Origin: UBA1141 sp963665155
Lineage (GTDB): Bacteria > Chloroflexota > Dehalococcoidia > Lucifugimonadales > UBA3495
Reading direction: 5' to 3'
Length of the DNA stretch: 64,000 nucleotides
Assembly (NCBI GenBank): GCA_963665155.2
Contig: OY761986.2
Coordinates: forward strand, 1,798,001-1,862,000
Below the pieces are notes generated by a model. That model did no database searches. It saw only the letters and a program-made list of their open reading frames with translations, and had not been told where the DNA came from. Below, one piece after another: positions 25,939-34,400 of the stretch; positions within the stretch are counted from its first letter, which is position 1, and every line of letters starts with the position of its first letter. The position numbers and the translations under genes were made by a program.

Positions 25939-26478
25939 TTGGACCACAGCCTAATTAATCTAGCTGCGCCCGAGTTCACCCTAGCCGACGCTGACGGGCA
26001 ATTTCTCTCCTTAAGCGATTTTCGTGGCCGGACGGTGGTTCTCGTTTTCCTCCGCCACTTTGCTTGACTACCTTGACGGGAGCACTTGTCGCAGTTGCGG
26101 CAAAAGTACAGCGAAATCAAGGCAATGGGCGCCACTGTCCTCGCCGTGTCGTTTGAGCCTCGAGACCGGTTGTTCCAGTTGTCCCGTCTGTTACAACTTC
26201 CCTTCCCGTTGTTGTCGGACCAGGAAATGGATGTCTACCTTGCCTACGGTCTTCAACGAGGCGATTTGCGCCACATCTTCAGCCTCAAAACTATCCTGAC
26301 CTACCTCAAACTCCTAGCCAAAGGCCGAATGTACCAATTTCGCCGTAGCGACATGCGCCAGCTTGGCGGGGATTTCGTCATCGACCCAGAAGGTGTAATA
26401 CGGTATCAATACCGCAGCACCGCCCCCAACGACCGGCCATCGGTGGCTGAGTTGATGCGGGTAGCCGGCGAAATTTAG
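25939..26478 (+). CDS. Peroxiredoxin-like (AhpC/TSA-type) selenoprotein candidate with UxxU motif
   Basis: Thioredoxin-fold peroxiredoxin-like protein. The frame reads LINLAAPEFTLADADGQFLSLSDFRGRTVVLVFLRHFA, then TGA-CTA-CCT-TGA (26065-26067 and 26074-26076), then REHLSQLRQKYSEIKAMGATVLAVSFEPRD...PFPLLSDQEMDVYLAYGL...GGDFVIDPEGVIRYQYRS to TAG at 26476-26478. Homologues read FLRHFGCPFCREHL here, so both TGAs sit exactly on the two redox cysteines. Two independent nonsense changes at just these codons, with no other damage, are very unlikely, so selenocysteine (U43-L-P-U46) is the best reading. A SECIS-like hairpin follows. Start: TTG 25939 with GAAAGG upstream; ATG 25873, overlapping the transketolase gene, is the alternative. 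Confidence 0.87.
26086..26103 (+). promoter_or_regulatory. Candidate bacterial SECIS hairpin of the peroxiredoxin-like gene
   Basis: TTGTCGC (26086-26092) pairs with GCGGCAA (26097-26103) through seven pairs including one G-U, closing a four-base loop AGTT (26093-26096). The loop has the G-U dinucleotide characteristic of bacterial SECIS loops and begins 16 nt after the second UGA and 25 nt after the first, a spacing SelB could use for both. Confidence 0.65.
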
Positions 26479-26751
26479 ACGAACCCGAATCGCGCCAGCC
26501 TCGCGCTCCCGGCTAAAACTCTTTCGCTGCGGGTAAGTAGCCTTACTGTCGTTTGCTGCTGGTGGCACAATGGCCTCCGTTGCTATCGTGTCTCCCACAT
26601 GACCGACCCTAGGCCAATCTCGCTCGGTGGCCATACCCTGAATGTGTCGACACCAACTTAGACAAAACCACACCAACAGGGTCAAAATGGCAAAACTGAG
26701 CCACAGCGAAACTGTGCTACGGTCGGTATTGATAGTCGTTTGGGAGGCGAA

Positions 26752-28041
26752 ATGGAAATTGCGTGGTTCATTATCGGTCTTGCGGCCGGGGCCGTGTTGG
26801 CTTGGCTGGCGCTACGGTTAAAAACCGCCGTCGGCAGCGCCAAACTTGAAGCCAAGCTAGAGGCCGCCGGAGAAAAGGCTCGTGATTTTCAGAAGCTTCG
26901 AGAAGATACGGACGCCGGTCTTCGTCAAACCTTTGAGGCTTTGGCCGCCGAATCTTTGCGGGGCAACAACTCGGCATTTCTCCAACTTGCCCAGCAGAGC
27001 CTGGAGACGCGCATGACTCAGGCCAATGCCGACCTAGACCTGAGAAAACAGGCGGTAGAGCAGTTGGTCAAACCGTTAAAAGAAAAGCTGGACTCTATCG
27101 AGCGGGAGCGTCGAATAGCATACGGTGGATTTGAGCAGATGGCCAAGTCTATGGCCTCTGGACAACAATTGCTAGCCAGGGAAACAAGCAACCTGGCATC
27201 GGCATTGAAAACGCCCCATGTCAGGGGTCGCTGGGGAGAATCGACTCTGCGCCGTGTGGCCGAACTGACCGGGATGGTTGACCGCTGCGATTTTATGGAA
27301 CAGGTAACTTTGGAATCCGAAACGGGCGCCAAGCGACCCGATATGATCGTTTACTTGCCCAACGACCGGCAGGTCGTGGTGGATGCCAAGGCACCATTGG
27401 ACGCCTACTTGGAGTCCCTGGAAGCCAGTACGGAAGAAGGCCGACAAGTAGCCCTCAAGCGCCATGCCAAGCAGGTGCGAGACCGGTACCGGGAGTTGGC
27501 CGCCAAATCCTATTGGTCGGCATTGGGCCACACGCCTGAGTTCGTAGTGCTGTTCCTTCCCGGCGAGCCTTTCATGGCTGCGGCCTTACAGGAAGACCCG
27601 AAGCTCCTGGAAGACGCCATGAGCGACAAGGTCGTACTGGCGAGTCCCTCCACCCTGTTTTCCTTGCTCTGCGCGGTTGGTCAGGGTTGGAAACAGGAAC
27701 AACTGGCGGAAAACTCAAGGCAGATAAGCCAAATGGGGCGAGAAGTGCATGACCGCATCGCCGACTGGGCCGGTCATCTGGAAAAACTGCGTACTGCCCT
27801 GGTTAGGTGTGTTGCTGCCTTCAACGATAGCATGGGTTCGCTGGAAGGCCGCGTTCTGGTGTCTGCCAGGAGGATGAAAGATTTAGGTGTAACCAGCGAC
27901 AAAGAAATACCGGGGCTACCACCGGTGGATTTAAATCTCCGAGAGTCGGTTCTGCGAGATGGAGAAACCCTAGGCTTGCATTTCGAGGGCAACAATAGCG
28001 CTGGTAATCAAAGCAAGATTGCGACAGACGACGGTCAGTGA
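26752..28041 (+). CDS. rmuC: DNA recombination protein RmuC
   Basis: RmuC limits DNA inversions and rearrangements and carries a nuclease-like domain. The product starts with a single membrane segment (MEIAWFIIGLAAGAVLAWLAL), followed by a coiled coil rich in Ala, Glu and Lys (about 25-130), then the conserved core ALKTPHVRGRWGESTLRRVAELTGMVDRCDF...RPDMIVYLPNDRQVVVDAKAPLDAYLES and PEFVVLFLPGEPFMAAALQEDPKLLEDAMSDKVVLASPSTLFSLL. ATG 26752 is chosen for GGGAGG five bases upstream; the frame extends a few codons further. About 429 residues, full length. It overlaps the convergent gene at 28035 by seven bases. Confidence 0.94.
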   Translation: MEIAWFIIGLAAGAVLAWLALRLKTAVGSAKLEAKLEAAGEKARDFQKLREDTDAGLRQTFEALAAESLRGNNSAFLQLAQQSLETRMTQANADLDLRKQAVEQLVKPLKEKLDSIERERRIAYGGFEQMAKSMASGQQLLARETSNLASALKTPHVRGRWGESTLRRVAELTGMVDRCDFMEQVTLESETGAKRPDMIVYLPNDRQVVVDAKAPLDAYLESLEASTEEGRQVALKRHAKQVRDRYRELAAKSYWSALGHTPEFVVLFLPGEPFMAAALQEDPKLLEDAMSDKVVLASPSTLFSLLCAVGQGWKQEQLAENSRQISQMGREVHDRIADWAGHLEKLRTALVRCVAAFNDSMGSLEGRVLVSARRMKDLGVTSDKEIPGLPPVDLNLRESVLRDGETLGLHFEGNNSAGNQSKIATDDGQ

Positions 28042-28340
28042 TTATTGGCCTCGTCGTCCATGCCTTCATCGCTAAATACGATGGTTTCCCTGCCCTGGAA
28101 CACATGCACGACGAAGCCTTCCCGGGATATGCCCACGGCGTCCACCATATCCTCGTCCACCGTGTCGATGATCTCCTGGATAGCATCTTGGGTTAGGCTT
28201 TCGTCCACCGCCAATGCTAGATGCACCACTCCGTTGGCGAAATGGATGTCTATGCGGCCCACCGGGCGATCGTCCTCCCTGATGGTATAGGCCTCCGAGT
28301 ACGGCGTTCTGACCTCACGCTCGAAGCTAAAATCCGGCAC
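28035..28340 (-). CDS. Conserved-looking hypothetical protein
   Basis: A 101-residue acidic protein (MPDFSFEREVRTPYSEAYTIREDDRPVGRIDIHFANGVVHLALAVDESLTQDAIQEIIDTVDEDMVDAVGISREGFVVHVFQGRE). The alternating beta strands and helix, regular codon use and tight placement 12 bases after proA make it a real gene, probably in the proBA transcript. No domain is recognised and no catalytic motif is evident. The tail is rich in Asp/Glu. Confidence 0.75.
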   Translation of the reverse strand: MPDFSFEREVRTPYSEAYTIREDDRPVGRIDIHFANGVVHLALAVDESLTQDAIQEIIDTVDEDMVDAVGISREGFVVHVFQGRETIVFSDEGMDDEANNH

Positions 28341-28352
28341 AGCCTGCCTCCT

Positions 28353-29642
28353 CTACTCTCGGACCTGACCGTTGCCCATTATGACCCATTTGTATGAAGT
28401 AAGTTCGCGAAGACCCATGGGGCCCCTGGCATGAAACTTCTGGGTGCTGATGCCAACTTCCGCACCCAAGCCAAACTGGGAGCCGTCGGTGAACCGGGTG
28501 CTGGCGTTGACAAAAACCGCTGCGGCGTCCACCTCGTCCAGAAATCGCATGGCGGCGGAATAATCTTCGGTTATTATTGCCTCGGAATGACCGGAGCCAT
28601 AGGTCTCTATATGATGTAATGCCTCGTCCAGAGAATCCACCACTCTGACAGCAGCGGTCAGTGACAAGAACTCACGGCCCCAATCGTCTTCGCTGGCGGG
28701 CTCGGCTTTAATACCCGGATTAGGGCCCAAAGCGCTCAAGGCCCGATTGTCGCAATGAAGCTCCACTTCTGCCACTGCGAGGCTCTTGGCTACCATGGGT
28801 AGGCACTTCATAACTACATCCGAATGCACCAGCACCGTGTCCAATGCGTTACACACCGTGGGACGCTGCACCTTGGCATTGAATATTATATCCGTAGCTT
28901 TGTCCAAATCCGCGGAACGGTCCACGTAGGTGTGGCAAACGCCAACGCCCCCAGTGATTGCGGGCATGGCGGCGTGTTCTTTTACGAAGTTGATTAGTCC
29001 CGTCCCGCCACGAGGGATTACCAGGTCGATGTACTCTTTCATGCCCAATATGACGTCCACCAACGCTCGGTCGGTGTCATCGACGAACTGCACCGCCTCC
29101 GATGTGATTCCGGCTTGGGTAATGGCGTCACGGATTAACCCCACCAAGGCAGTATTGGACTTGAGGCTCTCTTTTCCTCCCCGCAGCAGGCAGGCGTTCC
29201 CGGATTTTAGGCACAGCACGGCGATGTCCACAGTAACGCTGGGCCGGCTTTCGTAAATGCTGGCGATGACTCCCAAAGGAACGCGGCGCTTGCTGACCAT
29301 GAGACCGTTTGGCAAGGTGGTCATGTCCAACGATTCGCCCACAGGGTCGGGCAATGCTGCGACTTTTCTTACATCCGCCGCCATCCCGGCGAGGCGTTCC
29401 GGGTTGAGGAGCAAACGGTCCAGCATAGCAACATTCATCCCGTCATCCCGAGCGTTTGCATAGTCTTGCTGATTTGCGTCTAAGACTTCCGCCTGTTGGG
29501 ATTCCAATGCTGCTGCAATGTTGAACAAGGCCAGGTTTTTAACGTCCGTAGACAGTCGGGACAGCAGGCGGCTGGCACTCCGGGCAGCACGGCCCTTGGC
29601 CATCATTTCTTCTGTTGCCTTTTCCGTCGCTTCTCCTAGCAT
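28353..29642 (-). CDS. proA: Gamma-glutamyl phosphate reductase
   Basis: Second step of proline synthesis: NADPH-dependent reduction of glutamyl phosphate to the semialdehyde. The aldehyde-dehydrogenase fold is complete: RRVPLGVIASIYESRPSVTVDIAVLCLKSGNACLLRGGKE, IDLVIPRGGTGLINFVKEHAAMPAITGGVGVCHTYVD, catalytic Cys264 in VQRPTVCNALDTVLVH, and FVNASTRFTDGSQFGLGAEVGISTQKFHARGPMGL. 429 residues, the normal length. proB lies 256 bases upstream on the same strand, so the two form a proBA cluster, although the gap is larger than usual and carries a tandem repeat. Confidence 0.97.
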   Translation of the reverse strand: MLGEATEKATEEMMAKGRAARSASRLLSRLSTDVKNLALFNIAAALESQQAEVLDANQQDYANARDDGMNVAMLDRLLLNPERLAGMAADVRKVAALPDPVGESLDMTTLPNGLMVSKRRVPLGVIASIYESRPSVTVDIAVLCLKSGNACLLRGGKESLKSNTALVGLIRDAITQAGITSEAVQFVDDTDRALVDVILGMKEYIDLVIPRGGTGLINFVKEHAAMPAITGGVGVCHTYVDRSADLDKATDIIFNAKVQRPTVCNALDTVLVHSDVVMKCLPMVAKSLAVAEVELHCDNRALSALGPNPGIKAEPASEDDWGREFLSLTAAVRVVDSLDEALHHIETYGSGHSEAIITEDYSAAMRFLDEVDAAAVFVNASTRFTDGSQFGLGAEVGISTQKFHARGPMGLRELTSYKWVIMGNGQVRE

Positions 29643-29834
29643 GGGTTTTTCCTATCCTCTTCAATCGTCATCGAGTTTTTATTACGGAAACTTATGCTCA
29701 TACAACTTGTTACTGAGGGCGTTCAACAACCGCGTCCAGAATTAGAGCAGCCAGAGATTAATCCACGGGATGTGCACCCAATCCGAGCAGACGGTACCAT
29801 GATTAGGCGGTTTCTATTACCTCCACAATAGCAC

Positions 29835-29910
29835 CAGGGCTTTACATTTTCATCAGGGCTTTAAGTTGACACCAGGGCTTTAGGTAAGCACTAGTGCTTT
29901 ACATTAGCAC
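29835..29910. repeat. Four tandem 19-bp repeats at the 3' end of proB
   Basis: Units begin at 29835, 29854, 29873 and 29892, with consensus CAGGGCTTTA followed by a variable GT/AT-rich part ending CAC. The last unit is the most diverged and overlaps the final codons and stop of proB. Together they fill most of the proB-proA gap close to proB. Confidence 0.8.
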
Positions 29911-31044
29911 CAGATTATTACGGTGGACCACTTCCTGGCCGTACTGGTAGCCCAGAGTGCCTTCAATGTCGCTAGACTGGGAACCCCTTATCCTGGAAAT
30001 GTCTTCCGCACCGTAATTGGCTATGCCGCAGGCGATGCGCCGACCCTCGAGGCTGGTGATGGAAACGATGTCCCCTCGGGAGAATTCTCCGTTGACCTCG
30101 GTAATTCCAGCAGGCAATAGGCTCCGGTTTTTCTCACGTAGCGCCAAGGCAGCCCCAGCATCGACAACCACTTCTCCCTTGGGGGAAATTCCGCTGAGCA
30201 TCCATCTTTTTCGGGCTTCCAGTTTCTCGGCGCCGGAATTGAATAAAGTACCGATGGCTTCGCCTCTGACGGCTCTGGTCACCGCATCTTTAGTGCGCCC
30301 GTTACACATGACCATCGGTATGCCCGACGTGGTCACCAGTCTGGCGGCCTCCAGCTTGGTGGACATACCTCCCCGGGCCCAAGGGTTCAGGTTTTTACCC
30401 GCCAACGACTCCACCGCATCATCCACACGGTCCACGTTGGTTATCAGGCGGGCCTCGGGGTCCAGGTTGGGGTCGGCAGTATACAGTCCATCAATGTCCG
30501 TCAAAATTACCAACAGGTCGGCATCAACCAAGTTGGCCACCAGAGCGGAAAGACGGTCATTGTCCCCAAAAACCTCACCTATCTCATCCACCGCCACCAC
30601 ATCGTTCTCGTTGATAATGGGAACCACTCCCAATTCCAACAGACCTCTAAGGGTATTGCGAACGTTCAAGTAGGGTTGACGGTGGGAAAAATCGTTGGTT
30701 GTGAGCAGGGTCTGAGCCACTTGAAAGCCGTGGGAAGCGAACATTTGCTGATAGGTCTGCATCAACCGGCTTTGACCGACCGCCGCCATCACCTGCCTGG
30801 TCGGGATATCCCGGAGCAAGCGGTCATTACTGGAGCCCAAGGCTTCTCGGCCAGCCGCAATGGCCCCAGAGGTCACGAACAGGGCTTCCACCCCGGCGCT
30901 TCTGAGGCCGCAAATCTGGGCCACCAGATGCTCCATCAATTCCAAGTTCAAGCCCCGGTGCTCCGGCGGCTTAGTTAAGACGCTGGTGCCCGCTTTTATT
31001 ACAACTCGGCTGTGACGCAGTTCTTCCAAAATTCGGGTCCCCAT
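29899..31044 (-). CDS. proB: Glutamate 5-kinase with PUA domain
   Basis: First step of proline synthesis. The amino-acid-kinase domain has VVIKAGTSVLTKP, LFVTSGAIAAGREAL, VPIINENDVVAVDEIGEVFGDNDRLSALVANLVDADLLVILTDIDGLY and WARGGMSTKLEAARLVTTSGIPMVMCNG. The C-terminal PUA domain (about 285-365; VVVDAGAALALREKNRSLLPAGITEVNGEFSRGDIV...ACGIANYGAEDI) is the usual extension. 381 residues. The final residues lie in a tandem-repeat array. ATG 31044; the gene diverges from mfd across 400 bases. Confidence 0.96.
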   Translation of the reverse strand: MGTRILEELRHSRVVIKAGTSVLTKPPEHRGLNLELMEHLVAQICGLRSAGVEALFVTSGAIAAGREALGSSNDRLLRDIPTRQVMAAVGQSRLMQTYQQMFASHGFQVAQTLLTTNDFSHRQPYLNVRNTLRGLLELGVVPIINENDVVAVDEIGEVFGDNDRLSALVANLVDADLLVILTDIDGLYTADPNLDPEARLITNVDRVDDAVESLAGKNLNPWARGGMSTKLEAARLVTTSGIPMVMCNGRTKDAVTRAVRGEAIGTLFNSGAEKLEARKRWMLSGISPKGEVVVDAGAALALREKNRSLLPAGITEVNGEFSRGDIVSITSLEGRRIACGIANYGAEDISRIRGSQSSDIEGTLGYQYGQEVVHRNNLVLM

Positions 31045-31335
31045 GACGGAATTAGGCAGGAGGTAACCGGAAATAATCCTTCCAATTCCGGTTTCCGGCC
31101 GGTATTTTTTCAGGGTAGTTTTTGGGAATTTAGATGAAAAACGAAGCTGAGTGCTCAGGGTTCCACATTAGGTGCAATTATATCATGTAGGGTTTGTCCG
31201 CCTGTGTATTCGCCTTGCGCCTAGGTGCCAGAACCAATAGAATAAATCCACGGGGCCAGCGCTAATTGCCAGGCCCCCTTTAGGCGTGGATTAATCACAA
31301 AATAGACATCTGCCCTTTTGTGATTCCTGCATAAG

Positions 31336-31363
31336 TTCACAGTAACTATTCACCGGTTATATC
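31336..31363 (+). promoter_or_regulatory. Possible promoter of mfd
   Basis: TTCACA (31336-31341) and TATATC (31358-31363) with a 16-base spacer resemble a sigma-70 promoter, upstream of the 16-bp tandem repeats. Confidence 0.35.
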
Positions 31364-31379
31364 TGCCCTTTATATCTAA

Positions 31380-31427
31380 TCGTAAACCGATCCATTCGCA
31401 AACCGGTCCACTCGTAAATCGACTGGG
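31380..31427. repeat. Three tandem 16-bp repeats just upstream of mfd
   Basis: Units TCGTAAACCGATCCAT, TCGCAAACCGGTCCAC and TCGTAAATCGACTGGG follow one another without gaps. They lie between the likely promoter and the ribosome-binding site, a position suited to a regulator binding site or a leader structure. Confidence 0.65.
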
Positions 31428-31444
31428 GGAAGGAAAATTAGTAT

Positions 31445-34400
31445 ATGGCCTTGAACGGCATCCTTGCGGCAATTAACGCCCATCCTGAATACAAGCGCCA
31501 CATGGCATCCATGGCGAATTTCGAGGGGAATTCCTCAGCGATACCCCAGGCCACGGTCCGCCAGGGTGCCCGGTCGGGTTATATTGGAGCGATCTGGCGG
31601 CAACTATCCTGCCCTCTGTTGGTCCTGACGCCCGGGCCGGACGACGCCAGGCGGCTCCACGACCAACTCCTGACCTACCTAGGAGAGGAAAGTCCCGTCT
31701 ATCTCCTACCCGAGCCGGAGGTTCTGCCGTTCGAGCGGTTGGCGGTGGACTCCAACACAAGCAATCAGCGCTTGGGCGCTCTAGCAGCCCTGTCCGCATC
31801 AGCAAACGGAACTTGCCCCTTGATTGTGACATCCATCGGCGCTGCGCTGCTAAAGACCTTGCCACCTTCCGCTATGACTGGAGCCCAACAAATTGATTCG
31901 CCGCCATCCCAATCCACGGGAGCAGCGAACAATGGAACGGCGAAGGGCGGGAAGCGGAAAAAATCCCAAGCAGCAACCCTGGCGGCACCCTACCGGGTTG
32001 CGGTGGGCGAGCGAATATCATTGAATCGGCTGCTGACCCAATGGGTCGAGTTGGGTTATCGCAATGAGCCTTTGGTTGAATCACCCGGCACGTTCAGCCA
32101 CCGGGGCGGCATTATCGACGTTTTCCCGCCCAATTGCAATCTGCCTTTTCGTATCGAACTCTTCGACGACGAAATCGACACTATTCGTTTGTTCGACCCC
32201 TACAGCCAGCGGTCGGTACGGGAGGTTAAAGAAGCCATCCTCATTCCCGCCCAAGAGCAGCTACCAAGCATTACGAACCGAGCGTTGGCCGATCAATTGA
32301 TCGCAGCCATGGACTACACCCAATGTAACGAAGAAGCCAAAGAACGACTTGAAGACGAAATTACCCACCTATTTTCAGAACCCGACCGCGAGACCCTTTC
32401 TTTCTATAACGGCTTGCTAAACAGCGCCAACCTGCTGGAGTATCTGCCCGAATCCAGTTGGGTGATTTTGGAAAGGTCAAGCCAGGTGGAGTCGGAAGCC
32501 TCAGAGTTGGAAGATCGTTTCGACCGGATGCGCAACAGCAGGGAAGAACGGGGCGACATTCCCAAAGGTTTCCCTTCTCCCTACGTGTCCTGGGCCGATT
32601 TTGTGGCCCAGTTGGCACAGAAACGGCGATTGCTGCTCCAAACCTGGGTCAGCGCCGATGAAGACAGGATATTCGGGCCCGCCATTCCCTATTACGGTAG
32701 GCTGGAACAACTAGCCAGCGACGCCCGGCGTTACCAGATGGATGGCACGGCAGTGGTGGCGGTGACCCAACACGCCAGACGTTTGGCGGAAATTCTCGAA
32801 GAAGCTGGCACCGGTGTAACGGTTTCCGAAGATCTGGAAGAAGTGCCTCAACCGGGCCGCATTTACTTGGTTTCCGGGTCCCTGCGGGAAGGATGGACTC
32901 TGGCATCTTCGCAACCGATGCCGGCCCAGGCTGACCATCAATCATCCAGCGACAGCCAAACAATCATCGAAGGGATGCCTGAAGGTGTCCCGTCGACAGC
33001 CTTGCAAGAAGCCGGGCAAAATGGCAATTTCTCACTGACCGTACTCACGGATGCCGAGTTGTTCGGGACAGCCAAAGAACGACGTTACCGGCGCACCAAG
33101 CGGGCGGATCACGGCCCTGATGTAGTGTTGGCAGATCTGGTGGAAGGCAGCTACGTGGTCCACATAGACCACGGTGTCGCCCGTTTTTCCGGGACCACCA
33201 AGATGGGAGAGGACGGCGAGGAAAAAGAGTATCTGGTCTTGGAGTACGCCGACCAGGACAAACTTTACGTGCCCACAAACCACTTGGACCGGGTCAGTTC
33301 CTACGTTGGCGCGCTGGACCGACCGCCCAGCTTAACTCGCCTCAGCGCCGGGGACTGGGCCCGCATCAAAGAAAAGGTAAAGGGCGCAACAAAGGAACTG
33401 GCGGAAGAACTAATAAGAATGCATGCCGCCAGAGAGATGGCCGAAGGCTACGAGTTCAGCCCGGACACGACTTGGCAAAAAGAGTTGGAAGACTCATTTC
33501 CCTACGAGGAAACCCCAGACCAAGCGAAGGCCATAGACCAAGTCAAAGCCGACATGGAGAACCTAAAGCCCATGGATCGGCTAATTTGCGGCGACGTGGG
33601 TTACGGCAAAACCGAGGTTGCCTTACGGGCGGCCTTCAAGACAGTCAACGACGGCATGCAGGTGGGAATTCTGGTACCTACCACCGTTCTGGCCCAACAG
33701 CACTACGCAACGTTCAGCGAGCGGCTGAGCCCATTTCCGGTCAATGTGGAAGTGCTCAGCCGGTTCAGGACTCACAAGGAACAAAAAGAAGTCATCGAGG
33801 GGCTGAAAGACGGCAGCGTTGACATTGTGATTGGCACCCACCGGCTGCTACAAAAAGACGTGGAATTCAAAAACTTGGGCCTGGCGGTGCTGGATGAAGA
33901 GCAACGGTTCGGTGTCGCCCATAAAGAACGTCTAAAGCAACTCCGGCAGCAGGTGGACGTGCTGACCCTGAGCGCGACTCCCATACCGCGCACACTAAAC
34001 CTGGCGTTGGCCGGAATTAGAGACCTCAGTACCATGGACACGCCCCCGGAAGCCCGGCTACCGATTAAAACCTTCGTTTCCGAATACAGCGATGATGTTG
34101 TAAGAGAGGCTATTCTCAGGGAATTGGAACGCAACGGACAGGTTTTCTACCTTCACAACCGGGTTAGGACTATTCACCAAACAGCGTCCGAGCTTGCCGA
34201 ACTGGCGCCTCAAGCCCGCTTCTTGGTGGCTCACGGCCAGATGGGCGAAGGTGAACTGGAAGAGGTCATGATCGCTTTCTCGAAAGGGGAAGCGGACGTT
34301 TTGGTATGCACCACAATCATTGAGTCGGGTCTGGACATGCCCAACGTCAACACGCTAATTATTGATAGGGCGGACCGTTTCGGTCTATCGCAACTATATC

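Larger units (their letters stand above)
31045..31444. other. Divergent promoter region between proB and mfd
   Basis: No gene. It contains a candidate mfd promoter (31336-31363) and a three-unit tandem repeat (31380-31427) ending in the mfd ribosome-binding region (GGAAGGA near 31428-31435). The proB-side half is AT-rich but without a clear promoter pair. Confidence 0.5.
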
